The notes under the pieces were generated by a model. That model made no database searches and had not been told where the DNA came from. It was given only the letters and a program-made list of their open reading frames with translations. Below, piece by piece: positions 24,695 through 36,499 of a stretch of 64,000 nt of DNA. This DNA comes from Porites lobata (Eukaryota; Cnidaria; Anthozoa; Scleractinia; Poritidae). The translations under genes and the position numbers were made by a program. The stretch is from assembly GCA_942486035.1 (NCBI GenBank), contig CALNXK010000029.1, positions 1,726,001 through 1,790,000 of the forward strand, written 5' to 3'. Positions within the stretch are counted from its first letter, which is position 1; every line of letters starts with the position of its first letter.

Positions 24695-25140
24695 TCCGAG
24701 GCTGTCTATCTCAGTGAAAGGGAGTACCGGGATCCTGCGGGGAAAAATGTATGTCTCTGAATGTTTTTTCAAAGTAGCAGTAAAGACTATTTGGGCCAAG
24801 TTTTACAAATGGCAATTTAATTAAAGTGCCAACGTTTAAGTAAATCTAGCAGTTTCCGTTCGCAAAGCCCTAACTGAACAACTCTCGGTTTTCTCTATCA
24901 AATAGCTTTCTCAGTTACGGACACATTTTTCAGACGTACGAACGGTGTAGAATTGGTCCTTGAAGGTGCACTGTCATATTAATGCAATGTAAAGCAAAAC
25001 AGATACCTCCTTAGCTTGTGTAAGCCAACCCCTCACCTCACACAGACCGATACCTCTTCAATTCAAAATGATCTGTAGCAGCTCCTGGAGCTACCAAAAA
25101 TATTTGTATAAAGCTTGAACAAACACTACACCTGGGCCTT
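24695..25140. other. No gene recognised
   Basis: Unremarkable A+T-rich sequence between the tandem repeat and the next foldback element. Confidence 0.5.
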
Positions 25141-25426
25141 AAGGCCGATACACACGGGGGGTTTGCTCCCGGAGCATGCTCCAGGGGCACGCTCCGGGAG
25201 CAAAGCTCCTCCGCGTGTACCAACGATTTCATGGGTATACCTCATCCTCGGGAGCAGAATTTCCACCCCGCAAAATGCTCCACGATATTTAACCGGTTAA
25301 ATATTTGGGAGAAAGCGCCCGGAGCAAATTGAGCGAACTTGAAAACGCTCCCTCGTGTGTACTGACACGTGCAAAATGAGCATGGAGCATGCTCCGGGAG
25401 CAAAACCCCTCGTGTGTATCGGCCTT
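25141..25426. mobile_element. MITE with GCTCC/GGAGC-rich inverted repeats
   Basis: The left end aaggccgatacacacggggg and gctcccggagcatgctcc are mirrored on the right by ggagcatgctccgggagc and ctcgtgtgtatcggccttt. The motif gctccgggagc recurs several times inside, so the single strand could fold into alternative stems. ORFs here are products of these repeats. Confidence 0.85.
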
Positions 25427-25842
25427 TGACGACTTTCAATGTGTCGAGGAAGCCGTTTAATAAACTAGAGAATGTTAAGCCTTTTTAGCCCACACAATCT
25501 AATTCTGATCTCAGTGGTCGGACGTTCTAACAACATCTCCTTCATTGGCTTTAATTAATCCTTAAGGGTGCTGGACCAAACCCCCACAAAACAGCATTTT
25601 GGTAGCTTTTAGGACTCCCCCGGTTAACCATGTTAACTGGTTCTGGAATTTTCAAATGAGCGGCACTCGCCATTATTGCGAGGGTAGTCCGCCCACTCGG
25701 CAGCCAACTAAACTGCTGAGATTTTGCAATCGCTTCGACAATCGAATCATCCATCCATTCATTTCTTTTTTTTTTTTTTTTTTTTCAATCGACAGTGTAA
25801 AGAAATTTATGGTACATTAAAGATAATGCACATTTCTAACTA

Positions 25843-26362
25843 AATAGACCTTGTCACGGTTTTCGACGCCATCTTGACGAGTAGGCAAACGTGTGAGAAA
25901 CTACAGTGTTTATATGAAAATCTGAATGTCGAATAATTTCCATAACTGACGGCTGTTCTGAAATAATCAATAAAATATCAATTGTAAACTAAAGCTACAA
26001 GGCAAAGGATTGCGCTAAAAAATTTGGCGGGGGGGCATACCTGTGCTTAAATTTCTCCAGAGGCTTGCTTTGGATTTTCCCTATATTTGTCTGTAATTTT
26101 TCCCCGGACTTTCTTACAGACAAAGAACGGTATAGAAAATTTTAAAAAGTGGTTCTAGGTCTTCTAGCGCATGTAACGCCCTCAATTTTTTTCAGTAGCC
26201 GATCCTTAGGCGTGAAGCTTTAGTTTACAATTGATTTTTTTTTTTTTTAACCCAGCTGTTCTACGGAAATTATTCGACATTAGATTCTCATACAAATACT
26301 GTAATTTCTCACGCATTTGCCTACTCGTCAAGATGGCGTCCAAAACCGTGACAAGGTCTATT
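25843..26362. mobile_element. Long-TIR element, about 150-bp arms
   Basis: The left arm (aatagaccttgtcacggttt...gacgccatcttgacgagtag...caattgtaaacta) is mirrored by the right arm (agtttacaattgat...ctactcgtcaagatggcgtc...aaccgtgacaaggtctatt). The central part of about 200 bases has no transposase ORF. The size and arm length fit a nonautonomous DNA transposon. Confidence 0.85.
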
Positions 26363-27458
26363 GTTTACAAGATCAAATCTTTAAAGTGGCAAAGGCAAGG
26401 AAGCCTATATAGAAGCCGGGGGCTTATAAACAATGGGCTTCCCGGATCAGAAAAGGATTCCCACCCCCTAGCTAGGATGGGTCAGGGTTAAAGTATACAG
26501 TCTAACACTAGAGCTGTCACGTTCTTACGTTTCGTACATTGTACTTCAGTTTAAGGTAATTTAAAACATACTTGCAACAAGCAAACCTTTACGTGCTACG
26601 ACTGATTTGTGACTCATTAACATAATTATACGCTCAACGCTACTGAATTAAACACATTATTTACTAATAGATCACTTCCTCTTACGCTGGTCCCTCGCTG
26701 TAGCCTTTTTGGGGACATTACAAATGTGTTTAGGCCAACCACTCTAAACAATAATTGACATTATCGGTTACAAGAGACTTGTCGAACAATATAATTCTGT
26801 ATAAGCTTTTTGATAACACGAAACACGGATATTCATATATAAACTAGAACGCGATAAGTTCTAATAGAGCTTTCAAGCCCTCAATTCCCTTCCCATTCCC
26901 TTTCGAACGCCTGCCACGCAGGCTATCAAACTGACGACGACGACAGCATTTAACATGGCCATGTTACACGGGACGTTTCACAACGACGATTATCAGTGTA
27001 ACACAGCGTCGCAGCATTGTCGCGACATTGTTATCAAATGGTAAAAAAGAAAGTTTCAACGTTGGTGTCCTAAAAATCGTCGTCGCAATAGTCTCGTATA
27101 ACATCACTTTTAAACGTCTGGTCATCCCCATCGCAAGAATCGTATCAAAATGAGTTTTAGCGATATCAAAAACACATCATATATATAAATAAAAAAAACT
27201 GTTTAACTTCCCTCGCGTGGAACTCCCTTATTTGGCCTAAACGGGTATGTGCCGCTGAATAGGGTAATTGGTTTTCATGGTCTTCAGTCGATCTTAAAGT
27301 TTAAACAGGGTGATATAATCAATTTCACTACGCGTGTATCGTCACACTTATTGGTACCATTCTTTAGCCCTCACTACGAGACTACGACAACAAGGCTCTT
27401 TTCCACTTACAAGGGTAAACCGGTCGGATCACAGTTTGGGCAAATGGTAAGGAAATTT
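26363..27458. other. No gene recognised
   Basis: Sequence between the long-TIR element and the THAP gene. It has a region rich in cgacga/cgtcg words near 26930-27090 but no supported coding content. Confidence 0.45.
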
Positions 27459-28340
27459 TCAGACTAGTTTATGGCATAAGAGGGTCCCATGTTCAAATGT
27501 CACCAAGAGTACTTCGTATGAAGGCAGACCTGTGTAAAAACGCACCTTCTCGTCACCTTTAAAGAATTCCCTGTCTGGTGCTTGATAGCCGCTACTTTTG
27601 GGGACAAGATAGTCAAATTCTTCTGTCTGGGTTTCAGCGTCCTTGTCGGGCGCTTCTAAACAGCCAGTTTCTCGATATAAATAATCGAATGCCTCTGTTT
27701 GGGTTTCAGCGTCCTTGTCGGGCGCTTCACATCTGACAGTTTTGCGATATAAATAATCGAATGCTTCTGTTTGTGTTTCTACACCAGTTGCCATACTTTC
27801 TTGTTGTTGTTCTGCTTCGTTAGCACAAACAACTGGAGCATCTTCATGCGCGAGATCCATCGCTTCAACATCTCCCAAGGTACTTGCTGAATCGCTGGAA
27901 AAATTTATATCCACAACCCGTGGACCGCTTTCATTCAGAAGTGTCATTTTCTTCGCCGCCTCGAGTTGCTGTTGTTCTAAGGCACTCTTCCTTCGAGCTT
28001 TTGCTCTTTCAGCCCGTTCGGTCGCCGCCTCGGAGCTTTTTTCTCTGTATCTCTTTTTGCCAAGGTTTAAACTCGGAGCCCAATCGACGTTGTGTTTATC
28101 CCAGCGCTGGGAAGGTTTGCCAGACACGAAGTGGCGGCCACAAACTCTTTCACTCTTTAAGATGTCCTTGTATTTCACATCGTCTCTGCTAATCGCAGAA
28201 ATCCACTTCTCGCGCCTCATTCTCGTTAGTTCCTCCGTTTCTTCACCTTGATTATAAATAACCGAAGGTATACAAAACATACCAACTCCTTTTGCTGTAT
28301 CGCTTTTGCTCGCACAGCCTACAACAATACACATAACCAT
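27459..28340 (-). CDS. THAP-domain protein, transposase-derived and truncated
   Basis: A 293-residue single-exon ORF. Residues 1-90 form a THAP-type C2CH zinc finger. C4 and C9, W46 (REKWISAI), C67 and H70 (VCGRHF) and a DWAPSL segment replace the usual AVPTIF-like box. THAP domains bind DNA and are shared by P-element-type transposases and host regulators. Residues of about 90-130 are rich in Lys/Arg/Glu. About 187-258 hold three tandem copies of an ETQTE[AE]FDYL...APD[KR] repeat, recognisable in DNA as well. The C-terminus VRFYTGLPSYEVLLVTFE resembles the helix-turn-helix segment that precedes the DDE nuclease in THAP/DDE_Tnp_4-type proteins, but the ORF stops 11 residues later with no catalytic domain. 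It is either a decayed transposon gene, a first exon whose donor I cannot identify, or a domesticated DNA-binding protein. Confidence 0.75.
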   Translation of the reverse strand: MVMCIVVGCASKSDTAKGVGMFCIPSVIYNQGEETEELTRMRREKWISAISRDDVKYKDILKSERVCGRHFVSGKPSQRWDKHNVDWAPSLNLGKKRYREKSSEAATERAERAKARRKSALEQQQLEAAKKMTLLNESGPRVVDINFSSDSASTLGDVEAMDLAHEDAPVVCANEAEQQQESMATGVETQTEAFDYLYRKTVRCEAPDKDAETQTEAFDYLYRETGCLEAPDKDAETQTEEFDYLVPKSSGYQAPDREFFKGDEKVRFYTGLPSYEVLLVTFEHGTLLCHKLV

Positions 28341-28489
28341 TGTTACATCTCGGTCCTTCTCCAGTCGCGCGTCTCTTCGAGTCAGCTTTGTTTACATGTC
28401 AGGGGCACCAATATGGCGGACGCCGCACGTGGTCAATTTACAGGTCACGTGGGTGAAAACCAAGAATACGGGCGTAAATTTTGGCTCAA

Positions 28490-28800
28490 TCCCGAACCCG
28501 ACTTTCGATCCCGAATCTCGCCCTATTCTGAATCCAAACCTTCAAATAAAACCGTATCCCTGAACCCGAAAAACGCGTTGGGGGCCCTAAAAAAAAAGTA
28601 ACGCCGAGAAAGCCTGAACTTAAATTTAGCCCCCTGTAAGGGAATCCGAATTCCGGAAATCGGAGAAATTTTTTCTTGTGTGAATCCGGCTCCTGGGCCT
28701 TAGAATCGGGAATGCAGCTCAAGGAAACCAAAATCTCAAATACGATTAGAATCCGGAATCCAATTTCCACTGACAAAGGACCCGGAATCCAGTAACTGGA
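28490..28800. repeat. ggaatcc-rich degenerate repeat
   Basis: Words of ggaatcc/cccgaatc type recur irregularly on both strands, and again near 28998-29025. ORFs over it are low-complexity shadows. Confidence 0.6.
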
Positions 28801-28816
28801 TCCGGAATCAATTGAT

Positions 28817-28980
28817 CACTGCAGAAATACCATAACATACCATAATAGAATAATTTTTAACTTCAAATAATTTTAATACCATAATTTCAACTCCCAAGAG
28901 AAACTGAAGACAATGCTTATGCAAAATTTTGGGGTGACAAACAAAGAACATTATGGTATGTTATGGTATTTTCTGGAGTG
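28817..28980. mobile_element. Foldback MITE with ATACCATAACATACCATAAT ends
   Basis: The left end cactgcagaaataccataac is mirrored by gttatggtattttctggagtg, giving arms of about 30 bases with one indel. The roughly 105-base interior is A+T-rich and noncoding. Confidence 0.9.
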
Positions 28981-29469
28981 GTCGATGGGGAGGCGTGGAA
29001 TCCAGAATCCAAGATTGTTTTGGATTCCCTCACATGGAGTCAGTTTAGCGTCGCTGCTCGTCTACTAGAAAGGGAGAACGAAGCGGTATAAAGTTAGTGT
29101 GTAAGTTCATTCGTAAGTTCCCCATCAAAAAATTTTTATAACTACGCTTCATGGAGGGCGTGTAATGTTATTTAAGATATCGACTTCAAAAAAATCTACC
29201 TAAGTTTGACAAACGGAGCGTGTTAGATAAAACGATGAGGAATATTTTTTTTTATTTCGCATTTCAATTTTTGAAAGAAGTTGGGGGGGTGCCATAATAA
29301 CATGAAATGCATCTTGCACATGTCGACAACAACTCCTGTTTATCTCATGATGTTGAATTGTTTGTTGTTTGTTTGTGTTTGTGAAATAAATTAAAGGGCG
29401 AGTTTTATCAAGGACACATGCAGATTGCCGTTAACTTCGTCCATAAAAAGAAAGAAGAAAAGCCATTTC

Positions 29470-29503
<34 letters not shown>

Positions 29504-29945
29504 GGGGGGGGGGGGACTAGTATTTTATTTCCATAAGACGATAGTTAGGAACAAGGCATTGAGCTGTATCTGAATTCATGAAATTGACAATGCTTTCAGT
29601 TTTATGCAGCTCTATTTAATATTATAGCTTTCGTGGTGTCAGTTTAAAGTTTAAAAATATATTTAGTAGAGGGGGCTAGCTAGGTGACCTTTTATTAGCA
29701 TTAGGTGGTCCCCAAAGCCAATATCTAAAAGAAATCCATTCATTTGGTGACTCTAATAAACACCAAAAAAAGCCGAATCACGCCTGAGGCCATCAGTATA
29801 CGTACAGGCAACCGAGGTAGTTCAAAGTGAAACTGAAATTTTGAAGTTCCTTGTCTGAGTTCTACGAATGCAGATAAAAAATGCTAGACATCAATATTTA
29901 TATCTTGAGCTGGATTTTGAGAGCATTAGGTCGCGAAATAGGCCT
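28981..29945. other. No gene; T32-G13 homopolymer junction
   Basis: Apart from a run of 32 T followed directly by 13 G at 29471-29515, this is A+T-rich sequence with no ORF of interest, ending at the left edge of the tandem duplication. Confidence 0.6.
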
Positions 29946-30668
29946 TTTCCTTCATCTCCAACATAAACCTACATAGTTAACATAAAAACCAAAAGTGTAA
30001 CTAATGCAATTCTATCCCCCCTCACGTCCTTTCTTTCTCCTCGCTCTTATAGTTACTCCTCTTCTTTTCTTTCGTCACTTGTGAATTTCGGTCGTTATCG
30101 GACGCAAAAAAGCGTTCCTTCTGGCCCTTTTCCACGCAGATGGCGCCAAATTTCTCTAGGTTTGTGTTTTTCATTATCATTAAGGTCACATATTGCCACG
30201 GCGGCGGCGCCGGCTTACTTTAGTGCTTATAAGTAAGTCATAACAACCTATTTGCTTACTTATGACGAACACCTTACAGTGGAACATAACTTTAATAGTT
30301 CCGTTAGCATTACTAGAAATAAAATGCAAAACATAACAAAGCTATTTCCCCACGTTTCCTTCTTCGCATGTCAGTAAACAACGTAAATGATAATTACCAA
30401 GGTAAAACACATAACCTGCCTTAACCAAAGACCAATAATAGTGCATTTAAAACATAAATACTAGATCACCACATCACCTCGGGTGGTCTTTCTACACATT
30501 TTCCGTTATTGAATTATAAGACTGAAATAAGATGAATCGAAACAGAAACGTCACTTAGCGCCTCAGGAGGTCTTCTTCGTGATCTCATGTAGTTCAAAAC
30601 GCAAAGCAGACGATGAATCATCACAAACTTGTTAACAGCCGGAGGCAGCATTGTTGCGAATTAGGGAT

Positions 30669-32154
30669 ATGGAGTCCAAAAAGTTATTTGTCTTCATAAC
30701 GTTGTGGTTTATTCTAAGCTGTGAGCTGTTAAGCCGGACAAGTTCTGATGCGTTTGAGGGGCCAAAACGGAGGAATTACAGACGGCGAAGGCGACTTGAT
30801 CAAAGAAGACGTTTTGAAAGACGCGAAAGAAGGGATGATGCTTTTGTGTCTTCCGTCTTAAGGAAGAACTTGCACGGCGTGTCCAATTTGGTACTGTTTT
30901 GTTTTAAGTTAGAAATAACAATTAGTATTCTATACCACTATTGATTAGCAAAATTTGATAGTCAGTTTGATTTATGAAGCTCTGAGTAGGTTAAACAGAA
31001 CTTGGCAATAGTCATTTCGAACGAGTATAAGGCCATTTATTGGAAAACCATTGTTGAGTATACTTGGTATACCCAAACCCTGAATTGCTGAGTTACTGTT
31101 CTGAAAAAGAAAGTAAGAAAGAAAAGATAAAGTCCAGATCCTATGTTCTCTACTTTTACCTAAAGATAAACTTTATTTTTATCCGTCATCTTATTTCTTC
31201 ACTATGAAGTCTTAAATAACTAATCGTTGGACAATTTGTCAGACAATTTGTTCTTAAAGCACTTCTTTATTCTAACTCCAAGCCTACGTCCACCACAACC
31301 TATTGCACAGCTTTTTGCGGACTATTAGCGGGCCAAACGAATCGTGTTTATCTAGGGGTAAAAGACTGAAGGAAAAAAAGCCCTATTGAATCGACAACAT
31401 TGCGGAAGATAAATCGCACCAAGAATGGAAGAGGAAATAGGAACACCGACAAAAGAAAAAAATTAATAACTTGAATATAGTACAAGAAAGAATACCGCTT
31501 GCTTTGTTTGCACGTCTCCGTGCGTAAATACAAAAGAACAGGTTGAATCAACAATGCTCAATACTTGTCTACGACCTGCAGGTGGAAACGTGCAAGGTAT
31601 TTGGCAGTAGTGGAATTCGGTTTATGACTATGGCGGTAACATCACAATATGCCGCTCTTAAGCTGTCTTTATGACGTTCAGATTTCAGAGAAAGTAAAAA
31701 AGAACCTTTAATGTGCTTTTTAGGTTTGACTATTTTCTGATTATTCTTTTTTCTTTTTCTTTTTCTTTTTCTTTTTCTTTTTTGTTTTATTTTATTTTAT
31801 TTTATTTTTTATGGCGGTAGGGGGTATTCCTATTATTTAGTTATTCTTTATGCCATTTTTTTTTTCCTTTTCCACTCTGCCACGAGCCCTATTTAATTGT
31901 TATAACTAATACAGACTGTATATAATCATATATTTAACGGGCCTGAAGAAAAAATATCAAGCACTTGGAAAATCTTAGATTTGTTTTGTTGATATAATTA
32001 TATTAATTCATTTAATCGTTTATTAATACATGAAGTTGAAAAGATATGATAATTGTTATAATCATTGATCTGTGGCATTAATTTGTTTTTAATTTGTCAA
32101 TTACATCAGGACACAAGAAGAGCACAGCGTCGAATGGCAAGCGTTCTACCTTGA
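30669..32154 (+). CDS. Arg-rich secreted peptide precursor, tandem copy 1
   Basis: Exon 1 starts at the ATG at 30669 and encodes a signal peptide (MESKKLF then VFITLWFILSCELL), the linker SRTSSDAFEG, and a basic, Arg-dominated segment (RRNYRRRRRLDQRRRF, then ERRERRDD) at residues 34-57, followed by AFVSSVLRKN. The ORF runs on to 30944, but the best donor I see is TTG|GTACTG at 30891. The acceptor ttacatcag|GACACAAG at 32110 would give a short basic tail (RRAQRRMA) ending at 32154. All three frames of that exon are open for a while, so the tail is provisional. The first 67 codons are protected relative to copy 2 (six synonymous and no amino-acid changes), which supports a real protein. It is a paralog of the genes at 4.3 and 16.9 kb. 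The family is unknown to me. Confidence 0.65.
31745..31808. repeat. (TTTTC)n / (TTTTA)n simple repeat
   Basis: Pyrimidine-rich simple repeat in the presumed intron of the peptide gene. It is shorter in unit 2 (35641-35695). Confidence 0.9.
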
Positions 32155-32609
32155 CTCCAGATCAGCTGACTTTAAACAAACGGAAAAGAGACGTACCACC
32201 GTTTTAGAGAGGCATGATTTTTAAGTACACATAGGGTTGACATACAGTGTGGATTCATACATGATAATACAAACACAAAGGATAAAATACTGGTTAAGAG
32301 AGAGTAAGGCGATGGTCAAATGATTTTTTTGTTGTGTCATGTCTTGGTGTCATTGCAGTTTAGATTCACTAAATCAAATAGCAGGGTTATACAGCCCGAA
32401 GGTGCGTTTATTAACACAAACTATGCATCTAAAGTAGTCGTGAAACGTCAGTCCAACATTGCAGGATTTAATACTTAAACCGACAGCTAATATCACAGCT
32501 AATATCAATGACAGCTTGGTTAAAAGTTAACCAGCACCTCTACAAAGATGATCGATAACCTGATGCTGGAATAGCAAAGCAGTGACGAACATTGGAGTAC
32601 TGACCAAAC

Positions 32610-33072
32610 TTAAGGCTGGTTTTTCACTAGCGACGGAGTCTGAGTCGGAGTCGTAATCAGAAGCGTAGAGCTTATGATCTGGTGAAAACAGCGTTCCGAT
32701 TCCGTTTACGACTCCGTCGCTTACGTTTCGCTTATGATCTAGTGAAAACCAGATTGTCGTGGTCAGAAGCAGAAGCAGAAGAACTAAACCAATCACAAAG
32801 CGTGAGAAAGTGCATTGTGATTGGTTTATCCTTCCAACTTCTTCCAACTCCGACAGTCTGGTTTTCACTAGATCATAAGCGGAACGTAAGCGACGGAGTC
32901 ATAAGAGGAGTCGGAAGAAGTGGAAACGTTCTGATTCTTCTGACTCCGATTCCATCGCGCTTATGACTTCGCTTACGAAGCTCCGATTTTTGATCTTCGC
33001 TAGGTCATAAGCGCTCTTACCACTCCACTTACGACTCCGACTCCGACTCCGATTCCGTCTCTAGGGGATTAA
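32610..33072. mobile_element. TTAA-flanked inverted-repeat element, copy 1
   Basis: Bounded by TTAA on both sides (32610-32613 and 33069-33072). The left end ggctggttttcactagcgac then ggagtc faces a right end gactccgattccgtctctag. Inside are many copies of gactccgac/gtcggagtc words and of gatcataagcg / cgcttatgatc in both orientations. TTAA targets are typical of piggyBac-type elements, but with no transposase this assignment is tentative. Overlapping ORFs here are shadows. Confidence 0.7.
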
Positions 33073-34567
33073 CAGTGTAAAGTAAGATTAAAACGAGTAA
33101 AGTCTTATTTAAAGGAAGTTGTGATAATCAAAACAGACGAAAACAGACAAGTAGGGCATATCATATAAATTTTCCTGAAGATTTTAAAGACTGTAGCAAT
33201 GAATAAAAATCGTTTAGTACCGTAGTCCAGTGTGTACTGGGCCTCTTAACTAAGTTTTTGGGGGTGATTTTTCATTTTTCACTTTCGGTAACAAAATACT
33301 TCTTACAACAAATGTATATCGGAAAATCGGCCCCAATCAAATTCTGTATCTGTATCTTTGTAGGTTCACAAAAGAAAGAAAAAACGTTAAAAATCTAGCA
33401 AGTAGAATTTCAAAAAATACAGAAAAAATAACGCTGAAAAAATTGGTCATGGTCCCTCTATCTGATTAAGCGATAAATTCGTACCTGAATCCTAGAGTTT
33501 CAGGATTTATTCTTTCGAATTCACACTTTTCCAGCCATTTTCTCGAGGCAAACTGTAGCGGCAGCCGTGTTGCCTCAAAATTAACTACATGTGTCTGTCA
33601 TTTTTAGCATAAGTTCCCCTGAGAAAATAAACGGCTAATTGTAGATCATGAAAAAAAGGAAACGAACCGTTAACTTTGACATCGACATACACAATTCATT
33701 TAACAGACGAAAGGGGTAAAACAAAACAAATATTATTGTGCCTGACAATCGACAAAATTCCCCTCCATTCCCCATAACGGATGAAGCGCGCGTTAGATAC
33801 TCAAAAGAATTAATTTCCTTCATCTCCAACATAAACCTACATAGTTAACATAAAAACCAAAAGTGTAACTAATGCAATTCTATCCCCACCCCCCTTCACG
33901 TCCTTTCTTTCTCCTCGCCCTTATAATTACTCCTCTTCTTTTTTTTCGTCTCTTGTCGTTATCGGACGCAAAAAAAGTGTTCCTTCTGGCCCTTTTCGAC
34001 GCAGATGGCGCCAAATTTCTCTAAGTTTGTGTTTTTACAAATCAGCTTACTGACCCTTACTTTATTTTGTCATTATCATTAAGGTCATATATTGCCACGG
34101 CGGCGGCGCCGGCTTACTTTAGTGCTTATAAGTAAGTCATAGCAAACTATTTGCTTACTTATGACGAACACCTTTACAGTGGAACATAACATTAATAGTT
34201 CCGTTAGCATCACTAGAAATAAAATGCAAAACATAACAAAGCTATTTCCCCAAGTTTCCTCTTCGCATGTCAGTAAACAACGTAAATGATAATTACCAAG
34301 GTAAAACACATAACCTGCCTTAACCAAAGACCAACAATAGTGCATTCAAAACAGAAATACTAGATAACCACATAACCTCGGGTGGTCTTTCAACACATTT
34401 TCCGTTATTGAATTATAAAACTGAAATAAGATGAATCGAAACAGAAACGTCACTTAGCGCCTCAGGAGGTCTTGTCCGTGATCTCATGTAGTTCAAAACT
34501 CAAAGCAGTTGACGAGTCATCACAAACTTGTTAACAGCCGGAGGCAGCATTGTTGCGAATTAGGGAT

Positions 34568-36039
34568 ATGGAGTCCAAAAAGTTATTCGTCTTCATAACG
34601 TTATGGTTTATTCTAAGCTGTGAGCTGTTAAGCCGGACAAGTTCTGATGCGTTTGAGGGGCCAAAACGGAGGAATTACAGACGACGAAGGCGACTTGATC
34701 AAAGAAGGCGTTTTGAAAGACGTGAAAGACGGGATGATGCTTTTGTGTCTTCCGTCTTAAGGAAGAACTTTCACGGCGTTTCCAGTTTGGTACTGTTTTG
34801 TTTTAAATTAGAAATAACGATCTGTATTCTATACCACTCTTAATGACCAAAATTTGATAGCCAATTTGATTTATGAAGCTCTGAGTAGGTTAAACTGAGA
34901 ACTTGGCAATTTATTGGCCATTTGTTGGAAAACCACTTTAGAGTATACTTGGTATACTCAAACCCTGAATTGCTGAGTTACTATTCTGAAAAAAAAAGTA
35001 AGAAAGAAAAGTTAAAGTCCAGATCTTGTGTTCTCTACTTTAACCTAAATGATAAACTTTATTTTTATCTTATCTTATTTCCTCACTATGGAGTTTTGAG
35101 TAACTAATCGTTGGACAATTTGTCAGAAATTTTTTTCCTAGAGCACTTCTTTGTTCTAACTCCAAGCCTTAGTCCATCACAACCTCAGTGTTGTACAGCT
35201 TTTTGTTGACTATTAGCGAGCCAAACGATTTGTGTTTATCTAGGGGTAAAAGACTGAAGAAAATAAAGGGAAAAAGCCACATTGAATCGAAAAACATTGC
35301 GGAAGATAAATCGCGCATAGAATGGAAGAGGAAGTCGGAACACCGACAAAAGAAAAAAATTACTAACTTCAATATAGTACAAGAAAGAATACCGCTTGCT
35401 TTGTTTGCACGTTTCCATGCGTAAATACAAAAGAACAGGTTGAATCAACAATGCTCAGTACTTGCTTACGACCTGCAGGTGGAAACGTGCAAGGTATTTG
35501 GCAGTAGTGGAATTCGGTTTATGACTATGGCGGTAACATCACAGTATGAAGCTCTTAAGCTGTCTTTATGACGTTCAAATTTCAGAGAAAGTAAAAAAGA
35601 ACCTTTAATGTGCTTTTTAGGTCTGACTATTTTCTGATTATTCTTTTTTCTTTTTCTTTTTCTTTTTTGTTTTATTTTATTTTATTTTATTTTTTATAGC
35701 GGTGGGGGGTATTCCAATTATTTAGTGATTCTTTATGCCATTTTTTTTTTCCTTTTCCACTCTGCCACGAGCCCTATTTAATTGTTATAACTAATACAGA
35801 CTGTATATAATCATATATTTAACGGGCCTGAAGAAAAAATATCAAGCGCTTGGAAAATCTTAGATTTGTTTTGTTGATATAATTATATTAATTCATTTAA
35901 TCGTTTATTAATACATGAAGTTGAAAAGATATGATAATTGTTATAATCATTGATCTGTGGCATTAATTTGTTTTTAATTTGTCAATTACATCAGGACACA
36001 AGAAGAGCACAGCGTCGAATGGCAAGCGTTCTACCTTGA
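34568..36039 (+). CDS. Arg-rich secreted peptide precursor, tandem copy 2
   Basis: Same design as copy 1: ATG at 34568, signal peptide, acidic-polar linker, Arg-dominated segment, provisional donor TTG|GTACTG at 34790 and acceptor tcag|GACACAAG at 35995. Residues 1-67 are identical to copy 1 although six codons differ silently. Just after that, residue 68 (Leu to Phe) and residue 73 (Asn to Ser) differ, which may mean that constraint ends near residue 67. Exon 2 is identical to copy 1 in the frame used. Confidence 0.65.
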
Positions 36040-36499
36040 CTCCAGATCAGCTGACTTTAAACAAACGGGAAAGAGACGTACCACCGTTTTAGAGAGGCAT
36101 GATTTTTAAGTACACATAGGGTTGACATACAGTGTGGATTCATACATGATAATACAAACACAAAGGATAAAATACTGGTTAAGAGAGAGTAAGGCGATGG
36201 TCAAATGATTTTTTTGTTGTGTCATGTCTTGGTGTCATTGCAGTTTAGATTCACTAAATCAAATAGTAGGGTTATACAGCCCGAAGGTGCGTTTATTAAC
36301 ACAAACTATGCATCTAAAGTAGTCGTGAAACGTCAGTCCAACATTGCAGGATTTAATACTTAAACCAAACCGACAGCTAATATCACAGCTAATATCAATG
36401 ACAGCTTGGTTAAAAGTTAACCAGCACCTCTACAAAGATGATCGATAACCTGATGCTGGAATAGCAAAGCAGTGACGAACATTGGAGTACTGACCAAAC

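Larger units (their letters stand above)
29946..33813. repeat. Tandem segmental duplication, unit 1
   Basis: About 3.87 kb starting tttccttcatctccaacataa and ending tactcaaaagaattaa, followed immediately by unit 2 in the same orientation. The units differ by scattered substitutions and small indels, for example a 37-base block near 34041-34080 that is absent from the same place in unit 1 and fewer ttttc repeats at 35645. Each unit carries one Arg-rich peptide gene and one TTAA-flanked element. Confidence 0.97.

Noticed and set aside
28248..28601. 117-codon plus ORF upstream of the THAP gene
   Set aside because: It lies antisense to the start of the THAP gene and runs into the ggaatcc-rich repeat; composition is not protein-like.
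32527..32966. About 100-codon ORFs on both strands, repeated at 36.4-36.9 kb
   Set aside because: They follow the inverted-repeat words of the TTAA-flanked element, and their apparent conservation is due to the tandem duplication.
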